Source: Mesostigma viride (taxonomy: Eukaryota; Streptophyta; Mesostigmatophyceae; Mesostigmatales; Mesostigmataceae). From it: a DNA stretch of 64,000 nt. This document shows positions 11,319 to 22,920 of the stretch, one piece after another. The stretch spans positions 5,001-69,000 of the forward strand of contig RPFO01001162.1 in the NCBI GenBank assembly GCA_009746045.1, in the 5' to 3' direction. The position numbers and the translations under genes are program-made. Below the pieces are notes generated by a model that saw only the letters and a program-made list of their open reading frames with translations, had not been told where the DNA came from and ran no database searches. Position 1 is the stretch's first letter, and each line of letters begins with the position of its first letter.

Positions 11319-14300
11319 TCACGAAGACAGCGATCGTACCAAGACAAGGGCAGCGGTGACCGCAGTCAAGCTGCGGGAGGTAAACTGCGCAGCGGTGCAC
11401 ACTGGACAAAACCAATCCCCCTCCGGAATGCTGGTGACCACTGGCTGCAAGCACTGCATGTGCCAACCACAGTTACACTGATCACACAATAACATGGACT
11501 CCGCCTGATCGACCCGGTGACAAACCTGACACTGGGCGTCCTTGACTCGGCGAGACGTGTGCGGTTGGAGGTCGTGGACCAAATTGGGCAGCGAGCAGGG
11601 ACTGAGATTGCTGAGGTTGTCAGTCGTACGGCTCCCGTCGGCGCCCTCCAAAATTGCCACTCCCGATGGTTTGATAGCCACAATGCGCAAAATGGTGGGC
11701 CCCGCCTCCACATCCAAAGTGTGCTTCAGCTGAGTGCGCAGGAAAACATACTGCCCTGGCCTAAACCGCAGCTGGCGAGCCATGTATGCGCCCCCCCGGC
11801 GCTGAGCGTAACGCAGGGAGTCCCTGTGCTGAGCAATGAACAAGTTGTTCATCGCGATGGGCATGACCTTCTTAAAAGTCTCTGCCCTGGCCAGCACCTC
11901 AACCAAAAATTGCTGAGCGTTGTCGAAGGCCATGGGTTCGGGGTGCGCAACCTGTGCCTCCGTAGGCAAAAGAGGATTACGCCCGAACAGAAGGAAATAC
12001 GGGGAGAAGGTAGCGAGAGACTCCTGGGGAGACATGCGATAACCCATGGCAATCCATGCCAACTCGCGATCCCACCTGGCCGACTCCGGCACCTGCAGGC
12101 TCCACTTGCGCAGCGCCTGCTTGACGGTCTGCACCAATCTCTCAGCCAAACCATTGGCCTGAGGATGCTCCCGAGAAGTGCGACGGTGATCAATAAGACA
12201 TCCATCCAGCAACTCCTGGAACTCACCCCTGAACTCACCACCCTGGTCCGTGACTACCTCCGCGGGAGCCCCAAACCTGGTTATGATGTCCGCAAAATGC
12301 TTCGCTGTGGTAGCGGCATGCTTGTCAGCAATGGGGATCAACTCAACCCATTTGCTAAAGCTCTCCACGCATACCATGACATAGAGGTTGCCGTCAGGGC
12401 TCTCCTGAAACGGCCCGCACAGATCGACGTGCCAGCGATAAAACAAGCCCTTGATGGGAAGCGACATCAGCTCCTTGGCACCATGATCTGCGCTAAAGTT
12501 AGCCTTGGTTCGAGCACACGGGACACAGCTGGCCACTACCTGGGCCACCGTGTGTCGCATGTTATTCCACCAATAGCTGGTCCGTACGAGGCTGAGCGTG
12601 CGATTGCCACCCAAGTGACCATACCGCTCGTGGTACGCCTGCACTATAGCAACGCGCTTGTCAGGCGGTGGGACGACCACCCTACGCTTGCCCAACAGCT
12701 TGTACAAAACCCCATCTTCCCAACCATAGGTTGCAGCCCTGTGCTGCACCCTGTTCAACTCCGTCGCCTTCTGAGCAGGAGTCCAATCGACTGGAGTAGG
12801 AGTCAAGACAGCACCCTGCACTTGCTCCAAAACTCGACCATCTAGCCAGATATCAGCGGTGTAGCAATCAGCAAGAGAGCTACGCGCTAAGAGAGCCTGC
12901 ACAGCGATCAGCTGCTGCAGAGAAGGATCAATGTCAAAGGACAGAGACCTACCCTCTTCCATAGCGCACACAGCTTTGGATGGCGTGAATGGCGACGGCC
13001 GCACCGGGTCGTCGCTGATGCCGAAGTCCGCCACAGAGTACTCGACACTGCGCCACCACGCCTCCTCCTCATCGTCGGCCGCATACCCAGCAGCGTTCAC
13101 AAAGACCACAGAACCAGACGAGCCCTCGGCACCCATGGCCCGGGCTCCAGTGTGGTCAACAGTGGTAGGCATGGCGTATCGGGATAGCACATCGGCGTTG
13201 ACATGGTCCTTGCCGGCCCGATGCACAATGGTCATGTGGTACTCCTGGATAATCATGGCCCATCGGGCGAGCTTACCCGTCAGGTTGGTGTTGGTCATTA
13301 GCCACTGAAGCGGCTGGTGGTCTGTCACCAGAGTAAACACGCGCCCAAATAAATACGGGCGAAAGTGCTTGATGGCCCACACCACAGCCAGTGCCTCCCC
13401 CTCATAGGAAGAATACCGGCTCTCCGCTGGGTTGTTGCTGCGACTAGCATAAGCAATAACGTGCTCGCGCCCATCACCATCCTTTTGCGCCAAGACCGCA
13501 CCCAGTCCTACCTTGGACCAGTCGGTATATAACACAAATGGCAAAGCATAGTCAGGGGCGCGCAGAATCGGTGCCGACGTGAGCTCCTGCTTGATTGTCT
13601 CGATGGCGCGTTGCTGTGCGGGACCCCACGCCCACACGCACCCCTTCTTGAGTAACTCGGTCAAGGGCTTCACCTTGCTGCTGAAGTTCTCAATGTAACC
13701 TCGGTAATAGCCAGCCAAACCCAAATACGCCCGCACCCCTGAGACATCCGTGGGTACGGCGGCCTGCGCAATGGATTCGACCTTGGCGGCATCAGGCGTC
13801 CGGCCACCCGGCACAATCTGATGACCAAGGAATGAGAGGGTCCGCTGGGCGAACTTGCACTTCTCAGGGTGCAGCCGCATATTATGCTCCTCGAGAGCCA
13901 AGCGAACCTGCTCCAAGTGCGCCAGGTGCTCCTCAAATGTCGCGCTAAAGACGATTACATCATCAATGTAACAAGCGGCGAAAGGAAGACCTGCAAGCAC
14001 TTTGTCCATAGCTCGTTGGAAAACAGCACTAGCGTTGCGGTGCCCAAAGGGCATGCGCACCCACTCATACAAATTGCCGCCCCCCCAGAATGCAAGCTTC
14101 CGCTGATCCTCCGGCGCAACTGCGATCTGATGAAAGCCGCTACGCAGGTCCAGCGAGGACACAAACTTCACATGAGGAGATATCTTATCCAGGACATCAT
14201 CCACACGTGGCATGGGGTAACGGTCCACGGGTGTGTGTGCATTCAGCAACCGCAGATCGGTGGCCATGCGCATACCCGTCCATGCCCCGGTGATAGCGTC

Positions 14301-17300
14301 CTTCTTGGGCGCAACGACAACGGCAGCAGCATAGCTGGAGGAAGATTGCCTGATGATACCGGCATCCTCTAACTCCTTGCATTGCTCGGCTACAAAATCC
14401 AACTCGGCCTGACTCAGGCGATGCTGGCGTCGGAACAAAGGAGTGTCAGTGTCCAATGGAACACGCATGGTCCCACCATTGAAACACCCCAGTTCATCAC
14501 TTGTGAAAGCGAAGGCCCCCCTTGCAGTGCCTAGCCACTTTAGCATGGCTGAGCGCTGCGCATCAGAAAGGTGTTCGCCAATAGCCCAGGGGTGCGTATC
14601 CGCGGGATCACCCACAGCTACCGCATGTGCCTCAAGATGCGGCGCCCTAGCCGCATCGTCGTGGAACAAGGAAAAGGCTGCCACACCTGGTGTGACACCC
14701 ACCGCCGGAGCCTCGCGTGCCGCACGGTGTATTACCCGATGCAGCGTGGGCTCGCCGGCCAGCACGGTGCTGGTCAGCAGGGCGGTCATGAGAATGATAG
14801 TCCACACCTGTCGCAGACGCCACCCCCATGCTGATGAAGTCCCCGTCGCTGCAGGGCGCTTCAGTTTGGCTGCGCGCGCCTCAACCTGCTGAGGCGGATT
14901 GGCTGGGGACGCCCCCCCAGACTGGCGCACGGCAACCGATGCAAGCAGCACATACCCGACCTGCAACACCGACATAGCCTGGCCTATCAAAGACCAGCGC
15001 TCACTCTCGAGCACGCCCGGCAGCGCCGAGGCCCCGACATGAAAACCCATGCTGGCCTCACGAAATTCTGCGGGTGGCTGCACCAACAGACCGGTGGTAG
15101 TGTCCCAAACGAGACCCTTACCCCGATCACGGTATGCTGTCGACCCTTGGTAACTGACCAGGGTCGGCAGTGCACACATGGGGCTCCCGACCCGGTTGAC
15201 GCGTGCATACGGTGGGCGATCCTCGCTATCCACCTTCTGCGTGACTAGGTGGGAAGGCAATGCTACCTCCGCAGACACACTCGGATGCTGCCTTGCTACG
15301 GCCCCCAAGACCGCCTGCACACCGGTCGCACACGCCACGTTGGTCCAATAGGCACGCAAACGATGCGTGAGCCCACCCAGCCCTGCGTTGTCACACACGA
15401 TGGGCTCCCCCAGGAGTGCCACGATTGTAGCCCAGTCCTCCCGCACCGCCTGATGTGGGCTGTCACCCGCCACAACGTTCTCAAACAGATACGCAGGCGG
15501 ATGGGGCTGACGCGACTGCAACAGTCCCACCACACGCAACAGTTCCCAGAACAGCGCGCTACGCGGATCGGCTAGCCCCCGCCCTTGCCCTGCCTGGCTC
15601 AGGCCCTGGCACTCCCAACCCGCAATTACCAAGTCGATGGCATGATGCCTGCGCAACAACTGCTGCACCTGCACCTCACCGATGGCTCGGATATCTTGAG
15701 GACATTCCCCAAACGGGTCACGCCATGCTGATGGCGGAAACTGCGCGGGATACTCTCGCGACAACACGCCACAGTGACTGAAGTACACCTGACGCGCCTT
15801 GTGCGATGGCTCTACCGCGATGAGTTTACGGCACACGCCGCCTGCGGCCAAAAAGCCTGCAATGCCCCCTCCGATCCCCGCAAACAGTTCCAACACTACC
15901 GCACCCTTGGCAAAATCAGGGGCCTGCGGTAAGATTGCAGCAGAAAAATTACCTTGGGCCTCCGAGACACCCGGTTGCACCAAAGTGAGGCCATGGCTGG
16001 CCATCTGAGGAATGGTGATGACGGCTTCAGTCACCCGCTTGCGCATAGCCAGCTGCCGCGTGGACGTCACAGCATCCAGCGACCACTGCGTGCGCATCTT
16101 GGCAATGCTCGCCGTTGGCTGAGGCAGCACCGTCCGATGCTTGTCCCACGCCGATGAGCCCGCCGCCCGTACCTCCACCATGCTGACCTCCACCACGCCC
16201 GCAGCCGCTGAAGGGTTGGGGCGTGCAGCCCCGGCTGAAGAACTGAAGCATGAGACTGGCACACTGGCCCGCTTCAGGCCAGCCCCATCCCAATCAGGGA
16301 TGTAAGATGCCTCCTCCGCCCTATAGTCCACCTGAACCATGGCGCGAGCAAGGACATCCACCCCGAGTAGTGCGGAATATCCACACTTGTTGACCACCAG
16401 CGCATACGCGGACACGGTGGTCATGCTAGAGGCGCGCAACGGATTGAAAATCACGTTGACTTTAACCGCCGTCATAGCGTACGGCTTCACTACAATACGC
16501 TTCCGCGGACACCTTTTTCAGCGGGGAAAGTGCCCTCGGGCTTCCGGGGCAAATTCAGCAAGCGCTGCGGAACTTAGATACTAAAATTTCGTTTTTGGTT
16601 CGTACCGTACAGCCAATCATTTTGCGCCCGGATCAAATTGTGATCTGGTCACTGAACACGAAAATTTCAGCGGAACGTACGAAACACCAACGCAACTAGA
16701 GAAAATTTTCAGTGACGAAACTGTAGTACCGTGTACCCAAGCAAAATGTAGTAGGACTTCGCGAAATTCACGTTCGGAATTTTTCCCGCAAGATTCCCCC
16801 GCAAGATTCCCCCGCATGATTCCCCCCGCTAGGTTCAGGCTCCAGTCGATGCTCGCCAAATGGCGCAAAAAAAGAAACATATGTTAAAATCAACGGTGCG
16901 AATCCTCGTTACCGCTCGGGTAACATTCTCACTCATTTCGCGTCTCCTACGAACCGTATTGTAGTGTTACTAGCCGGACCCTGCCAACCTGACACAGACA
17001 CGGGGCTTTCTACTAAGCCACCGTTCTCGTAGGTCAGGTTCAGCATGGTGGCCAAGTCTGTGCTGATGACTAGCGGCTGAGCACCGCTATCAAGCTTGAC
17101 TGCGCCAACCAACGGACATGTCACCATGTCGCTCCATACATCTCCACAGGCTCCAACTGCTTGGAACGCTATGGACGGCTCACCATTGGGGTATGGAACT
17201 ACCGTGGGAACCTGGGGAACTGCCCTAGTGCGCTGCTGGCTACTTGTGCTGACCACTCCCGCTTGCACCACGGGCACTGCGGCTTCTACCGGCTGACGCC

Positions 17301-17892
17301 CGTAGGTGACGGACTCAGAATTGCGCAAGGTGCGCACATCATGCCCATCTGCGAACAACTGGATCTCGGACACAACCGACCCCAGCCACTCAACCCCCTT
17401 CTGCCCGAAGGTGTCGACCACCTGCCGTGCTGAAAACATGGGTACGTCCACAATGAACGGCATTGGGTACACAGGCGCCAATCGCCTACGCTGCTCCAGC
17501 CCAGCAGGGTTCGCATGCTCAAAAGCAAATTGCACCCCAGCCAGCGGCATGGAAAAGGACGCGGGCAACTGCCCGGCAGGCAACATGGGTGCCTGCTGAA
17601 AAGAAAGCGGGCTGCGTGCCTGCTTGCCTTTGGTAGCCTCCGCAGCGTTGATCTCGACGTCACCCGGCATGGGCGCCCAGAATGGGTCCTCCCGGTACAC
17701 CGTCGCGAATTGGTTGGGGGGCGCCGTCGCCTCCTCACCATGCTTGATGGCAGCCACCTGGGCTTCCATCGAGTCGGTCTTGCCCGCCATCTCGGCGAAG
17801 TGGACCGTCTTGATGCCCGCGGCTGGACACTTGTTCATCAGGTGCCACTTCGTGTCTGCCGGCCATGCGGCTTCGTGCAGCGGCTTGGACAC
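11319..17892 (-). pseudogene. pol of gypsy element 1 (PR-MTase-RT-RH-INT-PHD), split by MITE
   Basis: Two open pieces, 17892 to about 16967 and 16487-11319, are separated by a 479 bp MITE inserted in the protease between the DSGA active site and the LLGVD segment. In the 1723-codon downstream piece: C5-MTase about residues 195-520 (LELFAGIGGG cofactor loop, catalytic Cys in AGWECQGLS, FENV motif, target region, IGQAMSVLQVGY motif), one hydrophobic segment at 562-578, RT about 695-900 with YIDD, Ty3-type RNase H, integrase with HHCC zinc domain and D,D,E core (HVDLCG, TDQGGEF, NGLAERL), and a PHD finger about 1650-1698. Apart from the MITE the frame is open. It overlaps gag by about 55 bp in the -1 register. 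Confidence 0.9.
16488..16966. mobile_element. CACTA-like MITE, 479 bp
   Basis: Perfect 12-bp terminal inverted repeats CACTACAATACG/CGTATTGTAGTG. A TT dinucleotide is duplicated at each side. The uninterrupted sequence in element 2 (28083-28095) reads straight through the insertion point, giving the empty site. CACTA transposons have termini beginning CACTA and 2-3 bp duplications. No coding capacity is seen. Inside, a short motif (CGCAAGATTCCCC) is repeated near 16795-16820. Confidence 0.88.
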
Positions 17893-19982
17893 TCGCGACT
17901 AAGGTGCCCATCCTTGTCGCAAAGGTAACATTTACCGCGTGACGGGGTGGGTGCGCCCAGCGCGCCTTGCACGCCCTGCGCCTCCTGAGTCCCATCCGAT
18001 GACGGCGGACGACCGCCTCCGCCTCGACCACCACCGCGACCCCGACCACCGTAGCCACTGCCGCCGCCACCACGACTGACACCGCCACTGCCACCCTGAC
18101 CGCCACCGCCGCTGCCACCCTGACCGCCACCGCCGCTGCCCCCGTGACCGGCGTTGCCACCACCCTGAGTGCCGACATATTCACCGCGCCCCGCACCAGG
18201 CAGCCGCTGGCCACCCTTGACCGCGATGGCCTTCTCCATCTCAGCCATCTTCTTGCGCATCTCAGCCAGCTCAGACGAGATACCCTTCTCGCCTTCCGCA
18301 CGCTTCCTGAGCAGCCGCTTGAATGCTGCACAGAGAGTCACCAAAGTCCACTCCCCACCGGGTGGCTCCGGAAGATCGATGGCCAGCAGGGGCACTGCAC
18401 TCCGCCATAACCGGCAAGCCTTGGTCTGCGTATAATCAGGCACTTTGCCCGCAAACGCGAGAAGCCGGTCAAGGGAGAAAGCCGGATCCTCACCCTCGGC
18501 GACGGTGAACGCTCCATTCCATTCCGCGATGGCCTTGACGTGCTCAACTGGGTACTCCAGCCGCAGTTGCTGCCACAGCTGCTCTGCCGGGTCGACATCG
18601 AAGATGATCGAGTCGAGATCCGGTGTGCCCATGTCCGTGAGCGCAAACCATATGTCCGTGCGATGACATCGGTCCACAAGCGCTCGGTAATGCTGGACCA
18701 AAACCTGGACCTTCTTCTTGGTCAGGTCATGGAAAAAAAGGTGAATAAAATCCATCACCATCTCATGGCGAAGAGGATACCCCGAGGCATAACGATAAGT
18801 GTTACAATGAGCTCGGAAGAGCTCATAGGCTTCCTCTAAAGTCGCACCCGTGCCTGCTGAGGTGAACTTCTCGCGAAGCTCCACCTTGGGCAGCGATGGC
18901 ACACGAGTGGATTCGCCATGCACGCCGTATGGCATGCGGTGGGGTCGCTGGACGTCGTCGCCCTCACCCCATGGTATGCTGGCTACCTCCCGATCGACTT
19001 GGCCCCAGCCGAAGTCTGACCGAGTGCCGCCAAGCCTGGGCCGCCCTGCGGTGCCACCCAACGGCGTTGCTGCCGCCGTCATGGGTGGCCGACCTGTGCT
19101 AAACAAGCCACCTGATGCTCCCCCCCTGGGGGCTGCACCATACCCGCCGCGCCACGATAACGTGCCTTGGTTGGGTGCCCGTAGGTTCCCCCCCAGCGTA
19201 TAAGATGCGTCGGCAGTCGACCGGGTGCCTACCCGACCGACGTTCGGCTGCAGCTCGTCATCCTGCGCCATTTCCCCGTCGCCCCGCCGTTGACCGCTTG
19301 GTCCGACGCGTGGCTGACTGGGCTCAACGTTGCGTAGTGGACCTGTCCCACTGCGCTCTTCGTCGAAGTGTCCGCGTTGGTCACGCAGCGCCTCATGTCG
19401 CCGCGCTTCCTCGGCAGCGGCCTCCTCGTCGGCAGCCTGCCTGGCCTCGGCGTCGCGTTGGGCCGCAGCTTGGCAGGCGCGTGCAGCTTCCGTGGTTGCC
19501 TCCTCCTGCCGCCGTTGCTCAGCGCGCTCCGTAGCACGCCTCGCTTCAGCCGTAGATTCCGCGCGCTCCAAAGCAAGTCGCACAGTTTCTTCAACAAGCG
19601 TCGCCTGTTGCGATAACTGCGTCGCTTGCTGAGCTCGGAGTGCCGCCAGCTCTGCCGCTTGCTCTTGCAGCAGGCGCAGCACTTGGGTAAGAGCACCACC
19701 GTCCCCTGCCGAAGAAAGGGAAGGCGCTCCATTACCTAACAAAGCGGTGTCCGCACTAGTGCCGAGACGACCGCTGGGCGGGTCAGTTGCTTGACCGCCC
19801 GTAGCTGCCGGCGCTGACCCACCACTGCCTGATGCTGTGGGGTCAGTTCCTGACATGTTGATGGTGGTATCGACCCTGGAGAGCTCCTGCCCGTCGGTGT
19901 CGACGCCCGTGTTGGCACAGCCTGCGTGGCTTGCCAAAAACGCTGTGACCGACCTAGTGTGATATGACATAAACTGCCACAA
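17838..19982 (-). CDS. gag of gypsy element 1
   Basis: 714 codons open from 19982; a more natural start is the Met at 19856 (MSGTDPTASG), about residue 43. The N-terminal half is low-complexity with an Ala/Glu/Arg-rich coiled-coil-like stretch. The middle (about 375-560) is a capsid-like helical region containing REKFTSAG, DIWFALTDMG and FDVDPAEQLW. A Gly-rich repeat region (GGSGGGGQ type) follows, then a CCHC knuckle (CYLCDKDGHLSREC) near the C-terminus. It overlaps pol by about 55 bp, and a -1 shift would join them. The capsid region is clearly related to, but strongly diverged from, that of element 2. Confidence 0.8.
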   Translation of the reverse strand: MWQFMSYHTRSVTAFLASHAGCANTGVDTDGQELSRVDTTINMSGTDPTASGSGGSAPAATGGQATDPPSGRLGTSADTALLGNGAPSLSSAGDGGALTQVLRLLQEQAAELAALRAQQATQLSQQATLVEETVRLALERAESTAEARRATERAEQRRQEEATTEAARACQAAAQRDAEARQAADEEAAAEEARRHEALRDQRGHFDEERSGTGPLRNVEPSQPRVGPSGQRRGDGEMAQDDELQPNVGRVGTRSTADASYTLGGNLRAPNQGTLSWRGGYGAAPRGGASGGLFSTGRPPMTAAATPLGGTAGRPRLGGTRSDFGWGQVDREVASIPWGEGDDVQRPHRMPYGVHGESTRVPSLPKVELREKFTSAGTGATLEEAYELFRAHCNTYRYASGYPLRHEMVMDFIHLFFHDLTKKKVQVLVQHYRALVDRCHRTDIWFALTDMGTPDLDSIIFDVDPAEQLWQQLRLEYPVEHVKAIAEWNGAFTVAEGEDPAFSLDRLLAFAGKVPDYTQTKACRLWRSAVPLLAIDLPEPPGGEWTLVTLCAAFKRLLRKRAEGEKGISSELAEMRKKMAEMEKAIAVKGGQRLPGAGRGEYVGTQGGGNAGHGGSGGGGQGGSGGGGQGGSGGVSRGGGGSGYGGRGRGGGRGGGGRPPSSDGTQEAQGVQGALGAPTPSRGKCYLCDKDGHLSRECPSRCTKPHGRQTRSGT

Positions 19983-20115
19983 CCACTACCAAGTAGCAAC
20001 GGTCTAATCTGAAAGACTTAATGGTTGATCAGGCCACTATGTGTGCTAGTCTTCCCCAGAAAACTGCACACCGTCTCTCTTTGCTGAAATGAAAATGTTC
20101 CTTTGCAGATGGAGC

Positions 20116-20128
20116 TAGTCTCTTCGAG
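20116..20128 (-). other. Candidate primer-binding site, gypsy element 1
   Basis: On the element's strand CTCGAAGAGACTA lies three bases inside the 5' LTR. It does not begin with TGG, so it does not look like a tRNA 3'-end site. It is the exact reverse complement of TAGTCTCTTCGAG inside the same LTR (20533-20545). Tf1/sushi elements prime reverse transcription from the 5' end of their own RNA in this way. Role inferred. Confidence 0.5.
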
Positions 20129-20131
20129 TAA

Positions 20132-21608
20132 TGAAAAGAGGGCTCTCAGCCGAGGACAAGGAACTGTCCCTCGTGCCTGATGACCACCTTCTTGATCCCC
20201 TTGTGTACCGTCGCGTGCCGCGTTTGAATATCCTTGCTGGGGCGTTAGCTAGACGCTCCAACTACTCTAATTGCGACAATATGATGGTGCAAGAGGGTGC
20301 TTTTGCCTCCCCTGCTATAGAACAATGCTTTCACAACACACACTTTGCACAGTCTGATGATGAAGCCGCACATGCGGAATTTATTGAGAAAGTTAATACA
20401 ATTACAACACGTTGATAGTCTCAATATCGATGCACTCCATGCTCACGAGCCCGCAGTTAGGCAGCGCTCCATGACATGCTACCGGCCTTGCTCCCAAGGA
20501 AAGGGAGAAACACGAAGGCCACTAACGAGAGACTCGAAGAGACTACACGCTGCGTGAGAGTCCTCTTCGACTATGAACCAAACCATTCGTCATGCATGCC
20601 ACACGCATGACACACGCCACACTTGTCAGTCCAGCCAGGAATGCCAAAACTATCTTGCTGCCTGAACCATGCAAATAGAAACCGCATTCCAGTTGCCGTC
20701 CTGGCTTTCTACCACACATGCCAACAAAAGCAGGAAGGCATCCCGACAAATCTAAATTGCTACCCTGTTGCCGATCTCATCTCCTAGAGGCTCCGGCATT
20801 TCTGTCCCTGGGAATGTCCGACATTGAGTCACGTCCAGCAAGGTCGAAGCATAATATCCTTCAGACAATCTGCACGCTCACACCTTGCGTGTGAGTGGCC
20901 CAGCAAACATTGCGTCTAATCGTTCCTTTCTAGAAGAAATCCCTTTGTAGGGCTGCCAGCGATTTCGCATTCATTCCAGCGATCTGGCTCCGCACCGCAA
21001 ATTGTCCTTTTTCATTTTCTGTCCAGTCCTCATAACGTTGACCCGCTATTCTACACCACAAAGACACCTGGCCTGTCAATAGCCTCGGCGCTGTTGAAGT
21101 CCAGCAGTCCAGCTTCAGCTCCAGCTGTCCACTAACACGCGTATGATCCTCTCGACGCTGCGCACTTGTGCTGCCGTCCGCTCAAGTCAGTGCTGCGCGC
21201 CCAGCTGTGCCTGGCCCGGCGCGCATGCACGTACACTTTCGTCCGCTCTTATGCTGCAAGTGCTAGTGTCCCCCCCCGGTCACTAGCCTTTGTCGAAAAT
21301 GCGTAGAAAACAAATTCCTTGCGCACGTCACCGGTCTTGTGCATAGTGGGCGCCGCCCGGATGACATAGCTCGCGTCCGTGACACTCAGCCTAGGGCTAT
21401 TAGCACCAGATAGGAGGGTGGTCATGGGGTGGCAGGGTCTGAAGTGTCCCACCCGTAAGACTCTCTTTGCTGTCGCGTCTGCGTGCCACAATCTCCGGCG
21501 CCACCATGGCGGCTGGCCACTCAGCTTAATTTGGTAAAACCCAAATGAGCTGAGCTGATGTGCCTGCCTTAACTGCATGCCCTGTGGGGTGGGCGAGGAC
21601 CTGTCCCA
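20132..21608 (-). repeat. 5' LTR of gypsy element 1
   Basis: 1477 bp, matching the 3' LTR at 9896-11287 except for an extra 85-86 bp segment at about 21384-21469 starting CTCAGCCTAGGG. The outer end abuts the 3' LTR of element 2 through TGATTAA. The primer-complementary segment at 20533-20545 would mark the RNA 5' end if self-priming is right; no clear TATA box was recognised beside it. Confidence 0.85.
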
Positions 21609-21615
21609 TGATTAA

Positions 21616-22889
21616 AGAAAGGAGGGCTCTCAGCCGAGGACAAGGAACTGTCCCTCGTGCCTGATGACCACCTTATTGCCTCCCCTGCTATAGAATAATG
21701 CTTTCACAACACACACTTTGCACAGTCTGATGATGAAGCCGCACATGCGGAATTTATTGAGAAAGTTAATACAATTACAACACGTTGATAGTCTCAATAT
21801 CGATGCACTCCATGCTCACGAGCCCGCAGTTAGGCAGCGCTCCATGACATGCTACCGGCCTTGCTCCCAAGGAAAGGGAGAAACACGAAGGCCACTAACG
21901 AGAGACTCGAAGAGACTACACGCTGCGTGAGAGTCCTCTTCGACTATGAACCAAACCATTCGTCATGCCACACGCATGACACACGCCACACTTGTCAGTC
22001 CAGCCAGGAATGCCAAAACTATCTTGCTGCCTGAACCATGCGAATAGAAACCGCATTCCAGTTGCCGTCCTGGCTTTCTACCACACATGCCAACAAAAGC
22101 AGGAAGGCATCCCGACAAATCTAAATTGCTACCCTGTTGCCGATCTCATCTCCTAGAGGCTCCGGCATTTCTGTCCCTGGGAATGTCCGACATTGAGTCA
22201 CGTCCAGCAAGGTCGAAGCATAATATCCTTCAGACAATCTGCACGCTCACACCTTGCGTGTGAGTGGCCCAGCAAACATTGCGTCTAATCGTTCCTTTCT
22301 AGAAGAAATCCCTTTTTAGGGCTGCCAGCGATTTCGCATTCATTCCAGCGATCTGGCTCCGCACCGCAAATTGTCCTTTTCCATTTTCTGTCCAGTCCTC
22401 ATAACGTTGACCCGCTATTCTACACCACAAAGACACCTGGCCTGTCAATAGCCTCGGCGCTGTTGAAGTCCAGCAGTCCAGCTTCAGCTCCAGCTGTCCA
22501 CTAACACGCGTATGATCCTCTCGACGCTGCACACTTGTGCTGCCGTCCGCTCAAGTCAGTGCTGCGCGCCCAGCTGTGCCTGGCCCGGCGCGCGTGCACG
22601 TACACTTTCGTCCGCTCTTATGCTGCAAGTGCTAGTGTCCCCCCCGGTCACTAGCCTTTGTCGAAAATGCGTAGAAGACAAATTCCTTGCGCACGTCACC
22701 GGTCTTGTGCATAGTGGGCGCCCGGATGACATAGCGCGCGTCCGTGACAGCTGTCGCGTCTGCGTGCCACAATCTCCGGCGCCACCATGGCGGCTGGCCA
22801 CTCAGCTTAATTTGGTAAAACCCAAATGAGCTGAGCTGATGTGCCTGCCTTAACTGCATGCCCTGTGGGGTGGGCGAGGACCTGTCCCA
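21616..22889 (-). repeat. 3' LTR of gypsy element 2
   Basis: 1274 bp. It starts AGAAAGG where element 1 has TGAAAAG, so on the element's strand it ends CT instead of CA; the same change is in its partner at 31066. It ends GTCCCA before the polypurine tract at 22893-22903. Confidence 0.82.
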
Positions 22890-22920
22890 TGATTCCCCCC
22901 CTCGCTGGCGACCGGCCCCA

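Larger units (their letters stand above)
9896..21608 (-). mobile_element. Gypsy element 1 with DNA methyltransferase and PHD finger
   Basis: A Ty3/gypsy-type element on the minus strand: 5' LTR 20132-21608, PBS candidate 20116-20128, gag 19982-17838, pol 17892-11319, polypurine tract near 11291-11301, 3' LTR 9896-11287. It is flanked on both sides by TGATTAA (9889-9895 and 21609-21615), a plausible target-site duplication. Pol domain order is PR, C5-MTase, RT, RNase H, integrase, PHD. A CACTA-like MITE at 16488-16966 splits the protease, so this copy is probably not autonomous. The two LTRs differ by an 85-86 bp segment. Confidence 0.9.

Noticed and set aside
11517-12845. A 442-codon plus-strand ORF
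   Set aside because: It lies wholly antisense to the integrase/RNase H part of pol, whose motifs are unambiguous, and is repeated antisense in element 2.
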